IMG/VR virus record: IMGVR_UViG_3300028129_000054
Coordinates: 1-26,490 of that record
Strand: one strand, 5' to 3'
Source: a virus
Length of the DNA: 26,490 bases
Shown here piece by piece: positions 6,528-13,080 of this stretch (its first letter is position 1; each line of letters opens with the position of its first letter). The notes beneath the pieces were generated by a model that made no database searches, was not told the origin of the DNA, and was given only the letters and a program-made list of their open reading frames with translations. A program made the position numbers and the translations under genes.

Positions 6528-7448
6528 TTAAAGATCTAAACCATTAATGAAATCATCGAAATCATCTCCTTTAGAAGAATCTTCAGTTTTAGTTGCAGTT
6601 GGTGCAGCAGATCCTGCAGCTTCATTTACCGCCGATACAGCGGCTGCTACTTTTACTGGTTCTGGTGCGTCTTGCTTTTTAGTAACAGTTTCAATAGAAG
6701 ATCCTGGGTTACTAAATTGAGAAAGTACACCCATTACTTTATTTCGCTGTTCATCATTCCAAGGACGGTAATCAAAGTTTGCTAACTCTGGTGCATCCTT
6801 AATAAAATCAAGAATTGCAGTTCTACCTGCGTCATCAGAAGTTACTGCTTCTTCGTTAATCGTCATAGCGGATTTACTTCCTTGAAATTTACAAGAATCA
6901 TAGTTAGGATAACCACCTTTCTTAGAAATTACTAATTCAAAATTCTTTCCTTCAAACGGATCGAATACTTGAGTAGGTTCATCAAATTGTGGATTTAATT
7001 CCTCATCAATTTTGGTTTTAATCTTATAACCAAATTTCATGATTTTAACTTGTCCTTCTAAATCTCTGTTCTGTGGATCTTTTACGATTTGCACTAATGC
7101 ATAAAATACTTCTCTACGCTTCAGTCCTTCTGACATCTTTTTATCTACAGCAGATTCAGAATTTCTAAGTTTAAAGAACATGTCTTGTACTGCACATTTC
7201 TCTCCAACTGTTGAAGGTGAATCTACGTAGAAGCCGTTGCCATCTCTATCTTCTAACCAATAGACATATTTACGAACGAAAGGTTTACGTGGGTTTTTTA
7301 CATTAGGAAGAAACCTAATTAGTGAACGGTAAGTACCGTCAGTTCCCTGGTCGGGTTTTGGTGTGTACAGATCGCTACTTGGTGCGGGTCTGTCTCCAGT
7401 GTCAAGGTCCTTGACGCTTACACTGAAAATGTCGAATTCATTTGCCAT
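6528..7448 (-). CDS. 32: Single-stranded DNA-binding protein, gp32 type
   Basis: The 306-residue protein (T4 gp32 is 301) has the RSLIRFLP strand at 41-48 and the core segment RREVFYALVQIVKDP at 111-125, followed by EGQVKIMKFGYKI. It also has FEGKNFELVISKKGGYPNYD at 165-184, corresponding to the gp32 core as I remember it. A low-complexity Ala-rich linker leads to the acidic tip DDFDDFINGLDL, the partner-binding tail. In T4 it coats single-stranded DNA and organises replication and recombination. The zinc site differs: in T4 the ligands are one His and three Cys, while here only C85 is left in CAVQ (85-88), where T4 has CPVC. Zinc binding is probably lost. It heads a five-gene operon (ssb, primase, 71-residue protein, uvsY, uvsW) behind a 194-base leader. 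AAAAAGG lies 8 bases before the ATG. Confidence 0.9.
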   Translation of the reverse strand: MANEFDIFSVSVKDLDTGDRPAPSSDLYTPKPDQGTDGTYRSLIRFLPNVKNPRKPFVRKYVYWLEDRDGNGFYVDSPSTVGEKCAVQDMFFKLRNSESAVDKKMSEGLKRREVFYALVQIVKDPQNRDLEGQVKIMKFGYKIKTKIDEELNPQFDEPTQVFDPFEGKNFELVISKKGGYPNYDSCKFQGSKSAMTINEEAVTSDDAGRTAILDFIKDAPELANFDYRPWNDEQRNKVMGVLSQFSNPGSSIETVTKKQDAPEPVKVAAAVSAVNEAAGSAAPTATKTEDSSKGDDFDDFINGLDL

Positions 7449-7642
7449 TTTAATTGCCTTTTTATTTTTACTTTGTTATTAATTGTGGATATAACGCAGC
7501 TCTGCCTATTTTTAATTTGCCCGGGTATTGCCAATATACTTTGCCTTGTTATATGCCTGTTTATAAGTCGCTGAATAATATCAGTTCCTTTGTTTATTAT
7601 ATATTCATATCTCTATTTAGTTTCAGTCTAAATAGAACTTTT
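7449..7642 (-). promoter_or_regulatory. Long leader between the co-chaperonin and ssb genes, with a hairpin
   Basis: These 194 bases are the longest non-coding stretch in the window and lie immediately upstream of ssb. Near the groES end is a perfect 9-base inverted repeat (7612-7620 and 7628-7636, arms TCTATTTAG / CTAAATAGA, 7-base loop). Further in is an AT-rich TATATAAT-like segment (about 7593-7606) that could serve as a promoter -10. T4 gp32 represses its own translation by binding a structured and then unstructured leader; a similar control here is inference. The bases nearest the ATG are A-rich and unstructured. Confidence 0.4.
7612..7636. repeat. Perfect inverted repeat downstream of the co-chaperonin gene
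   Basis: Nine-base arms TCTATTTAG and CTAAATAGA flank the 7-base loop tttcagt, starting 7 bases past the co-chaperonin stop. On the plus strand it is followed by acttttttat, terminator-like, but no plus-strand gene is supported. On the minus strand no U-tract follows, so it is either a weak terminator or RNA 3'-end stabiliser for the co-chaperonin message, or part of the ssb leader. Confidence 0.45.
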
Positions 7643-7909
7643 TTATTGTATAATAGCGGTTACATCATTTTCTCTGATGCTGAATATGGTATTGCCATCA
7701 TATTTAAACTCTGTGCCTGCTAAGTCGTGGAATAGTACTCGTGATCCTACTTTATAATCCGGATCTTCTATGTCACCGCCTACAGAAATGATAGTACCTG
7801 AATATGGTGGTGCATACTGACCTTCTGTTTTTGGGACATATATGTTACCGATTTTTTCTGGTAATTCATCTTTTTTAATAAATATTCTATTTTTTATCGC
7901 TTTTATCAT
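7643..7909 (-). CDS. GroES-like co-chaperonin (functional analogue of T4 gp31)
   Basis: This 88-residue protein fits the GroES family over its whole length. It has an N-terminal strand with the typical R-I-F-I-K-K, a mobile-loop segment EKIGNIYVP (residues 19-27) corresponding to the GroEL-contacting GGIVL region, then Y-S-G-T-I-I-S-V-G, D-Y-K-V-G-S-R-V-L-F and a final I-R-E-N-D-V-T-A-I. It is slightly shorter than Escherichia coli GroES (97) and clearly closer to GroES than to T4 gp31 (111). In T4-like phages such a protein replaces host GroES so that host GroEL can fold the major capsid protein. It sits alone between two non-coding gaps, suggesting its own transcript or one shared with the resolvase upstream. 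The start has no Shine-Dalgarno. Confidence 0.9.
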   Translation of the reverse strand: MIKAIKNRIFIKKDELPEKIGNIYVPKTEGQYAPPYSGTIISVGGDIEDPDYKVGSRVLFHDLAGTEFKYDGNTIFSIRENDVTAIIQ

Positions 7910-8015
7910 AATATTCTGAAACTAAGTTCTGGTTTCTATATATAAAATATACTAAATTAAAGAAAGAGAAGTATGTAATTACTAGTCATTAAAGTATTTA
8001 GTGGTATTCTATGTA
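7910..8015 (-). promoter_or_regulatory. Non-coding gap upstream of the co-chaperonin, possible promoter
   Basis: These 106 bases hold no open frame of note. On the minus strand there is a run TTTAATTTAGTATATTTTAT and an alternating TATATATA (about 7936-7952) that could supply -10-like elements about 35-60 bases before the co-chaperonin ATG. I cannot identify a matching -35. This is a weak, position-based suggestion. Confidence 0.25.
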
Positions 8016-8690
8016 TTAAGTTTTTAATGACCACCCTTTTTCTTTATTTGCATTTAATATAAAGTACGCATCTACAAGGTCATCTATTGGTTTAGGGATC
8101 TTTTCTGTAAAGTCTTTACCTTGAGTCCATTTCCATAATTTAGTTTTCCTTAAATCTTTATCGTTAAAAACATCGTCTTGGAATGCTTTAACCATATAAT
8201 GTTTATTTGCATTACCTTTACCTGCTAATTTCTTAACATGTGATGGCTGGTAAATTGAAATATTTTCTACACCCCAAGAATTTACAATTTCATTTCTTAA
8301 GAATGTATTATACTGAACAATGTCAATGAATGAATTCCCTTTTGATCCATACGAAAAACCTTCTAGTGCAATCTTATGGTTTTCTGTTCCATATAATGTT
8401 ATTAAAATATTTGAAATTAAGTCGGCTATGTTTTGACCATCTGTGAGTTTTTCTCTTTCCCTAAGTAAAAAGTCCTTATCCTTTACTTGTCTATAATAAG
8501 GAAACCCTAATATTGTTTTATCGTCCATTAATTCTTTATGAACCGAAAAGGACTTCGGTATCTTTCTACCTTCTTCATCCCATATTCTATTACCGTAATT
8601 AAAGAATGTAATAAATGTGTATTTGCCTTTATGGTCCTGTGTACATGTACCTGGACTATTAAGAGAAAAATCTATACCTGAGTAAATCAA
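8016..8690 (-). CDS. RuvC-like Holliday-junction resolvase
   Basis: The 224-residue protein has an RNase H-like fold signature: D7 in YSGIDFSLN, E110 in KIALEGFSYG, and the closing pair D203/D204 with D207 in KPIDDLVDAYF. Between these, KKLAGKGNANKHYMV (153-167) is the K-x-x-x-G-x-G-x-A-x-K segment typical of RuvC-type resolvases. Such enzymes cut four-way junctions, which a recombination-replicating phage must resolve before packaging. T4 uses an unrelated enzyme, endonuclease VII (gp49). The start is TTG at 8688-8690: an in-frame TAA lies directly upstream, and the first internal Met (residue 55) would remove catalytic D7. It begins 10 bases after the stop of the glycine-zipper protein gene. 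Confidence 0.82.
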   Translation of the reverse strand: MIYSGIDFSLNSPGTCTQDHKGKYTFITFFNYGNRIWDEEGRKIPKSFSVHKELMDDKTILGFPYYRQVKDKDFLLREREKLTDGQNIADLISNILITLYGTENHKIALEGFSYGSKGNSFIDIVQYNTFLRNEIVNSWGVENISIYQPSHVKKLAGKGNANKHYMVKAFQDDVFNDKDLRKTKLWKWTQGKDFTEKIPKPIDDLVDAYFILNANKEKGWSLKT

Positions 8691-8700
8691 TTATAATGGA

Positions 8701-9057
8701 TTAGAGTCTTTTACCTAATACTGCTCCTAATGCAGCACCGATTAATCGACTGGTTAATAAATCATACAAGGCTCCTTTTTGAATACCTAGTACTTTTGCA
8801 ATAGCCTTTCCTACAGATTTACCTAAAGCAAAACCGGTAAGACCACCTAAAACAGATCCTAATATACCTTCATTAATTATTTCCTCCATAATAACCTCTA
8901 AGTCTTTTCCGTTATTATGTTCCTCCATAATTCTATCTACTGCATTATCAATTGCAGTTTCTTGCTCTTCTGTTAAATCATAAGATTCGTTTAATAGATT
9001 TTGGATATCTATAGATTCATTATGGCTTTCAGTAAGGTAATCTTTAAATGTTTTCAT
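8701..9057 (-). CDS. Capsid-targeted pro-peptide-like protein with glycine-zipper C-terminus
   Basis: The first ten residues, MKTFKDYLTE, closely match the T4 internal-protein targeting peptide as I remember it (MKTYQEFIAE). Residues 1-63 are acidic and hold six I/L-x-E triplets, the T4 gp21 protease recognition pattern, ending at E10, E24, E30, E45, E58 and E63. Residues 64-118 contain no Glu and only one Asp (D99), with seven Lys/Arg. They form glycine-spaced hydrophobic helices (GILGSVLGGLTGFALGKSVG, then LIGAALGAVLG). The layout is that of an acidic, cleavable pro-region followed by a cationic, membrane-active or glycine-zipper peptide. I infer a head-packaged, ejected protein; a small membrane protein such as a holin is a possible alternative. 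Upstream, TATAAACA lies 13 bases before the ATG. Confidence 0.78.
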   Translation of the reverse strand: MKTFKDYLTESHNESIDIQNLLNESYDLTEEQETAIDNAVDRIMEEHNNGKDLEVIMEEIINEGILGSVLGGLTGFALGKSVGKAIAKVLGIQKGALYDLLTSRLIGAALGAVLGKRL

Positions 9058-9070
9058 TGCTGTTTCTATT

Positions 9071-9078
9071 TGTTTATA
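9071..9078 (-). promoter_or_regulatory. Late-promoter-like TATAAACA upstream of the glycine-zipper protein gene
   Basis: The minus strand reads TATAAACA 13 bases before the ATG at 9057, one base from the T4 late consensus TATAAATA. The spacing leaves only a very short leader. Such octamers are common in AT-rich DNA, so position is the main support. Confidence 0.3.
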
Positions 9079-9080
9079 TA

Positions 9081-9635
9081 TTAAGTAAGATTAACTACAG
9101 TTTCTAATAAGTTATAGCTAAAGTCAATATCAAATGTTTGAAATTCTATCGTGTTACTTGAGAAGTTTAAATCCAATGCACTAACACCAGTAAAAATCAT
9201 ATCCTTTAATTGGCATGTAACAAAAATATTGCCATTACCATCAATCATTTGTAATCCTACTCCTTCTGGTACAAACGGATTTTTTCCACTTTGTTTATAA
9301 TAATAATCAAACACCTCAATAGCCATCCAATAATTAACCCAACCATCAAACGCTTGCATTGTTATAGTTAATGATTTATCAAACAATTCTTGTTTAGGTA
9401 AACTAGTTCTAAACTTTCTAGTATTTCCAGGAAAATCATTTTGCGATATTGGATCAAATGAAGGACCTGGTAAATTCATTGACTGTATTCCATAATTAAA
9501 GTAATCAATAGGTTCTTTAATCATAGAGCCTGGCATCTTATTTAAGTATGGCTTATACTTATCTGAAATTTCCTTAGGTATAAAATTTCTAGGAAATTCA
9601 AATTTAAACTGATTATTTCTTGCGCTTAATATCAT
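9081..9635 (-). CDS. Tail-tube-fold protein (gp19-like tube or baseplate tube cap)
   Basis: The 184-residue protein has features of the contractile-tail tube fold. It has a strand with L-T-I-T-M-Q-A-F-D-G-W (about 88-98), a helix W-V-N-Y-W-M-A-I-E-V-F, an IFVTCQLKDMIFTGVSALDL strand pair, and a closing S-S-N-T-I-E-F-Q-T-F-D-I-D-F-S-Y (about 159-174). From memory this corresponds to the E-I-Q-T-F-E-V-T-L-A-L-D-Y end of T4 gp19. An extra N-terminal ~60 residues rich in Pro and Lys are not part of that core, which could suit a baseplate-proximal tube protein (gp48/gp54 role). It is the last gene of the tail block. Its ATG is 4 bases from AATAAATA and it lacks a Shine-Dalgarno. Confidence 0.6.
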   Translation of the reverse strand: MILSARNNQFKFEFPRNFIPKEISDKYKPYLNKMPGSMIKEPIDYFNYGIQSMNLPGPSFDPISQNDFPGNTRKFRTSLPKQELFDKSLTITMQAFDGWVNYWMAIEVFDYYYKQSGKNPFVPEGVGLQMIDGNGNIFVTCQLKDMIFTGVSALDLNFSSNTIEFQTFDIDFSYNLLETVVNLT

Positions 9636-9638
9636 CTC

Positions 9639-10652
9639 TTATTTATTTAAAAAATCACTGCCTTGGTTTGGGTTATAGTCCGGATCAATAAGAACCCCTT
9701 TACCAGGCTCTGGGTCATACACTGGGTTAGCAGTGGAAACAAAGTCTTCATTAAGTTTAGCGGCCTGTTTATAAAAGCTTATAGATTTTGCTTTAGAAGC
9801 CTGTGCTTTAGCATTTTTTTGTATGGCAAATATCTGAGATCTTTTTCTTTTTAATCTTTCCAATGACTGTGCAATTAACTGAGAAGTCTTTAATGCCAAT
9901 TCAGATTCAGTACTTCCTAACTGTTCTGATAATAATGCTAACTCATTTGTTAATTGTAAATTAGATGCTTCTAATCCAGCTATTGTTGCAGTTTGATCTT
10001 CATCTAACGAAATCATTTCACGTAGTTCAGTTTCATAATTATCTATGATTCTTTGCTTACCTGCCATATCAGCAGCATATATTGCAGCTTGGCGATTTAA
10101 TCTATCTGTCATGTTTTTTTGTACAGAATCTTGCAAACTTAAAAAGGTACCTGAATAAATTGCACTTTCGTCACTAACTCCACTTTCATTCTCCATTCTT
10201 GTAGATACATAAAAAATATTATTATCTAAAGCTAAGATCTTTTTGGAATCTTCTTTACTTATTCTAAATAACACCTGTCCTTGCGAAAGGTCAACCTCTT
10301 GTACTTGTGTCCAGTTAGGAATTCTTATTTCATCGGTTTCACCAATAAAAACTAATGTTAAAGTTCCAACATTACTTAAGTCAATTGGAGTATCTGCTAG
10401 CTCACCATCATTGCCTGTTTCATCGAATAATGTAAAAATTATATAGTCATCAAATGGGGAAATCCTAATAGTCCCATCGCCTTCAGGTAAAGGTTCTGCA
10501 CCAGGATTTAAAGAAGTAAATTTTTTAAAATATTCATAACTCTCAGCAGTAACTGCAACATCAGTTTGAACTCCTAGTGGTGTTGTAGTTTCATTCGGCA
10601 TGTTAGTATTTGCATTTGAAGTAGTCTTCGCGTTATTCTGTTGTGCTGCCAT
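9639..10652 (-). CDS. Virion protein with BppU-like N-terminal domain and long coiled coil
   Basis: The 337-residue protein has three parts. Residues 1-50 are a disordered Asn/Thr-rich arm. Residues about 58-172 form a beta-rich domain in which P-I-D-L-S-N-V, a V-F-I-G strand, G-Q-V-L-F-R-I and a final Y-V-S-T-R-M strand resemble the N-terminal domain of BppU-type baseplate upper proteins. Residues about 176-290 are heptad-rich coiled coil (for example LEASNLQLTNELALLSEQLG) ending in a basic helix, followed by a Pro/Asp-rich tail. The head likely docks on the baseplate or a neck collar, and the coiled coil trimerises into a whisker or fibre stalk. The gene overlaps the previous stop by 20 bases, so translation is probably coupled. 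The family assignment is by pattern only. Confidence 0.6.
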   Translation of the reverse strand: MAAQQNNAKTTSNANTNMPNETTTPLGVQTDVAVTAESYEYFKKFTSLNPGAEPLPEGDGTIRISPFDDYIIFTLFDETGNDGELADTPIDLSNVGTLTLVFIGETDEIRIPNWTQVQEVDLSQGQVLFRISKEDSKKILALDNNIFYVSTRMENESGVSDESAIYSGTFLSLQDSVQKNMTDRLNRQAAIYAADMAGKQRIIDNYETELREMISLDEDQTATIAGLEASNLQLTNELALLSEQLGSTESELALKTSQLIAQSLERLKRKRSQIFAIQKNAKAQASKAKSISFYKQAAKLNEDFVSTANPVYDPEPGKGVLIDPDYNPNQGSDFLNK

Positions 10653-12018
10653 CGTTTTCTGTTATTGTTTGTATTTTTGCTGGTGAAATTGCAGCCTTTA
10701 CATTTATTCTATCTCTAAATGAAGTTACATATTTTGTCTTTACTACCAGCTGTTCTACTATTTGATCTGACGTCTGTCCTGGATTATTACCAACACCGCC
10801 ATTATTTACAATTATGTTTTTACCATCATCTTCTGCTACTTGATTATAAACATTAGCAACAGTTGGTACTACACCTAAATTTATTTTCATTAATCTTCGA
10901 CCATACTTATTAACATCAAATGAAGTCAATTTAGCAATTTTCACTATTTGAGTATTATCAGCTCGGTTATAAATTCTTAACATATAATTAATAGAAAACG
11001 ACGCGGCAACTGCACTGTTTAAAATAATAGGCCTAAATAAAATAGGGTTATCAAAATTCGTAGTTTGTGTAAATACTTGTGTGCTGGTTTTTATAAAGTT
11101 TGTACCTATTTGTTCACTTACATTAATTTCATGAAATACTATATTATCAGCACCACCAGAAGAAGAGTTTAATTGAGCAATAAAATTAGCAAAAGTTGAA
11201 CCGGTAACCTGACCACTCAATTCAAAATAGTCTCCACCATCAGCCTCCTTAACTTCTGCGTAAAGATTATCGTATATATCTCTACTTGCAAATGTTGCTG
11301 CGTTTATCTCTTCAACATTATAATAACTATATCCGTTATCTACTATAGTTTCATATATACCGGTAGCTTTAAATGTAATTGTAGGTGTACTTAAAAATCC
11401 TTGACCTTCAGTTAACCTATACCCTAATCCGTTAGGATCTCCTGTATTAAAGGTGTTATTCATAAAGAACAATGAAGGTACTCTCCATTCTATGTAACTT
11501 GCAAATAACTTATCGTTTATTAATACTGGGTCTGGGTTAAATACTGGTGTATCATTCTTTAAAAAATTAATAGAAGAAAGATTAAGCAAAACACCATCTC
11601 TTCTCGGTATTAAAGTTTCAAATATTATACCGTCATATCCAGTGAATGTAAATCCTGATATAAAATGTATTCTTATTTTATCATATGCAATGTTTTGCTG
11701 TGGGCTAAAGGATTGTAATAAATTTACACTATCAGTTAATTCTGGATCAAAATCGTTATAAGGTACACCTACGTCGGTATCTAAATACGCGTATTGTGTT
11801 TTGTTCTCGTTAATAGGTACTGCAGATATATCTCTATAGTTCCCCATTTCTGGCGATACTGCTTCTGTATTAAAAAGAAAACTTCCACCAGTATGCCCAT
11901 CCCTCATTATCTCAATAGGATAAGTACCTGTATTAAGCTCCGTTGGGTTTGATTGGCTAGTATAAATATACTCCAATAATATACCGTCTGATAGTTGTAT
12001 AAATTTAGATGATTCCAT
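10633..12018 (-). CDS. Beta-rich virion structural protein, unknown
   Basis: This 461-residue protein has no recognised family. It has no cysteine, signal peptide or membrane segment, and is rich in Asn, Thr, Ser and aromatic residues in alternating beta-strand patterns, typical of baseplate and fibre proteins. N-terminal segments such as EYIYTSQSNPTELNTGTYPI and DKIRIHFISGFTFTGYDGII suggest stacked beta domains. A Gly/Asn-rich flexible stretch (VNNGGVGNNPGQTSD, about 407-421) precedes a short C-terminal domain. It lies between the membrane-anchored protein gene and the coiled-coil protein gene, and overlaps the latter by 20 bases. I infer a baseplate or tail-fibre component. The ATG follows AATAAATAAAAAGA with no Shine-Dalgarno. 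Confidence 0.65.
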   Translation of the reverse strand: MESSKFIQLSDGILLEYIYTSQSNPTELNTGTYPIEIMRDGHTGGSFLFNTEAVSPEMGNYRDISAVPINENKTQYAYLDTDVGVPYNDFDPELTDSVNLLQSFSPQQNIAYDKIRIHFISGFTFTGYDGIIFETLIPRRDGVLLNLSSINFLKNDTPVFNPDPVLINDKLFASYIEWRVPSLFFMNNTFNTGDPNGLGYRLTEGQGFLSTPTITFKATGIYETIVDNGYSYYNVEEINAATFASRDIYDNLYAEVKEADGGDYFELSGQVTGSTFANFIAQLNSSSGGADNIVFHEINVSEQIGTNFIKTSTQVFTQTTNFDNPILFRPIILNSAVAASFSINYMLRIYNRADNTQIVKIAKLTSFDVNKYGRRLMKINLGVVPTVANVYNQVAEDDGKNIIVNNGGVGNNPGQTSDQIVEQLVVKTKYVTSFRDRINVKAAISPAKIQTITENDGSTTE

Positions 12019-12031
12019 TCTTTTTATTTAT

Positions 12032-12814
12032 TTACCATTGTAAAAACTTTGGTGTATAATTTAAACCTATACCTATGTATGGGCTAATTTGATTTCCAGT
12101 TAAACCTACGCCTAATTGTAAACCTAGACCTATGGTTTTTCTGTTTTCATATTGTAAACCTTTAAATGCTTTACTCTTTTGATCAATTAATATTCCTTCG
12201 GCACTATTAAATGTAGTACCAGGATAATCGGTTAAAAGATTTACAAATAATTCTTTTGTTTTAACATCTCTTGTTAATGATGCAGTTAAAAATATATTTT
12301 GCTTTAATCCTATATTAGCATTACCGAATGATATAAGACTATCAGAAGTTTTATAAGGTATTATAGCATCAATAATTCTAGAACTTTTACCCCATTCCTT
12401 TTTATCTGAAAACGTTAAGGCTGAATTAAAATCACCAACCACGGTATTTATAATTGTATCTAATATAACTACCGGAACTTCTACTATAACTTCTTTAATT
12501 ACCGTTTCTGTTTTAATAATAGTTATAGGTGGTTTTTCTTTTTCAAATTCTAACTGTCCTTCTATTTCTTCTATAGATAAATTAAGAGCTCTTATTTCAG
12601 CGGCAGCATTACCATTCTTATCAATATAATTTTCAATTGTATCTAATGATGCTTTCCAATTATTGCTAATTTTAACAGCTTCTCCTTTTGCTATATTTGT
12701 TTGTTCACATTGTCTAAATAATAAAATAAATAACACTACAATACCACCTAATAAAAACATTCTTGTATTTTTAGGATCAGTTAGTATTTGTATTATGTTT
12801 TTTATAATTATCAT
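12032..12814 (-). CDS. Membrane-anchored periplasmic protein, candidate spanin
   Basis: The 260-residue protein has one N-terminal transmembrane segment (about 18-34, FLLGGIVVLFILLF) after a basic stretch, so the bulk should lie outside the inner membrane. A coiled-coil-like helix follows (about 60-93), then a proline- and valine-rich extended region (94-125), a mixed domain, and a C-terminal glycine-alternating beta-hairpin pair (GLGLQLGVGLTG, then YIGIGLNYTPKFLQW). The end, with alternating hydrophobic residues and a terminal Trp, resembles an outer-membrane beta-strand. The layout matches Rz-like or fused spanins that bridge inner and outer membranes at lysis; I recall similar proteins of unknown function in Bacteroidota phages. 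It overlaps the upstream small gene by ATGA, behind AAGAAGGA. Other possibilities are a superinfection-exclusion or tail-assembly membrane factor. Confidence 0.7.
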   Translation of the reverse strand: MIIIKNIIQILTDPKNTRMFLLGGIVVLFILLFRQCEQTNIAKGEAVKISNNWKASLDTIENYIDKNGNAAAEIRALNLSIEEIEGQLEFEKEKPPITIIKTETVIKEVIVEVPVVILDTIINTVVGDFNSALTFSDKKEWGKSSRIIDAIIPYKTSDSLISFGNANIGLKQNIFLTASLTRDVKTKELFVNLLTDYPGTTFNSAEGILIDQKSKAFKGLQYENRKTIGLGLQLGVGLTGNQISPYIGIGLNYTPKFLQW

Positions 12815-13053
12815 AATCCTTCTTCGTAGACCTGTAATAACTTATATGGTGTAACATTACTTTCTCCATATTTTTCTATTAGCTTATCCATAAACTGTTT
12901 TTCATTAACTTTCATTTTTTCAAGATCATTAAATAGATCATCTCTCTTTTCTGCTAAGCTAAGAATACTTTTTTGCATAAGATCAATAGATGTTTCAATC
13001 TGTTTGTATTTGTCAATAAATTCAGTTAATTCTTTCTTTTCTTTTTTTGTCAT
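12811..13053 (-). CDS. Small coiled-coil protein coupled to the membrane protein gene
   Basis: This 80-residue protein is almost entirely charged helix with heptad-like spacing of Leu, Ile and Met (residues about 8-62), followed by a short Y-G-E-S-N-V-T-P-Y-K-L-L-Q-V-Y tail. No family is recognised. Its stop overlaps the start of the spanin-like gene (ATGA), so the two are translationally coupled and may form one complex. It follows the collagen-like fibre gene by 22 bases and could also be a small assembly chaperone for that fibre. Confidence 0.65.
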   Translation of the reverse strand: MTKKEKKELTEFIDKYKQIETSIDLMQKSILSLAEKRDDLFNDLEKMKVNEKQFMDKLIEKYGESNVTPYKLLQVYEEGL

Positions 13054-13072
13054 TTTTAAAAATTTAATATTA

Positions 13073-13080
13073 TGTTTATA
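13073..13080 (-). promoter_or_regulatory. Late-promoter-like TATAAACA before the small coiled-coil gene
   Basis: The minus strand reads TATAAACA 19 bases before the ATG at 13053, overlapping the stop codon of the fibre gene. It is the same octamer as at 9071-9078 and one base from the T4 late consensus. It could serve the coiled-coil / spanin-like pair. Confidence 0.3.

Noticed and set aside
7454-7723. Plus-strand frame across the ssb leader
   Set aside because: It runs into the antisense of the co-chaperonin gene and has Phe/Tyr-rich composition typical of reversed AT-rich DNA. No plus-strand gene is otherwise supported.
8701-9057. Glycine-rich small protein as a classical holin
   Set aside because: The hydrophobic stretches are glycine-zipper type and the N-terminal half is acidic with a capsid-targeting-like start, which does not fit typical holins. 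It is kept only as an alternative.
12811-13053. Small coiled-coil protein as an Rz1 lipoprotein partner
   Set aside because: It has no signal peptide, lipobox or cysteine, so it cannot be an outer-membrane lipoprotein.
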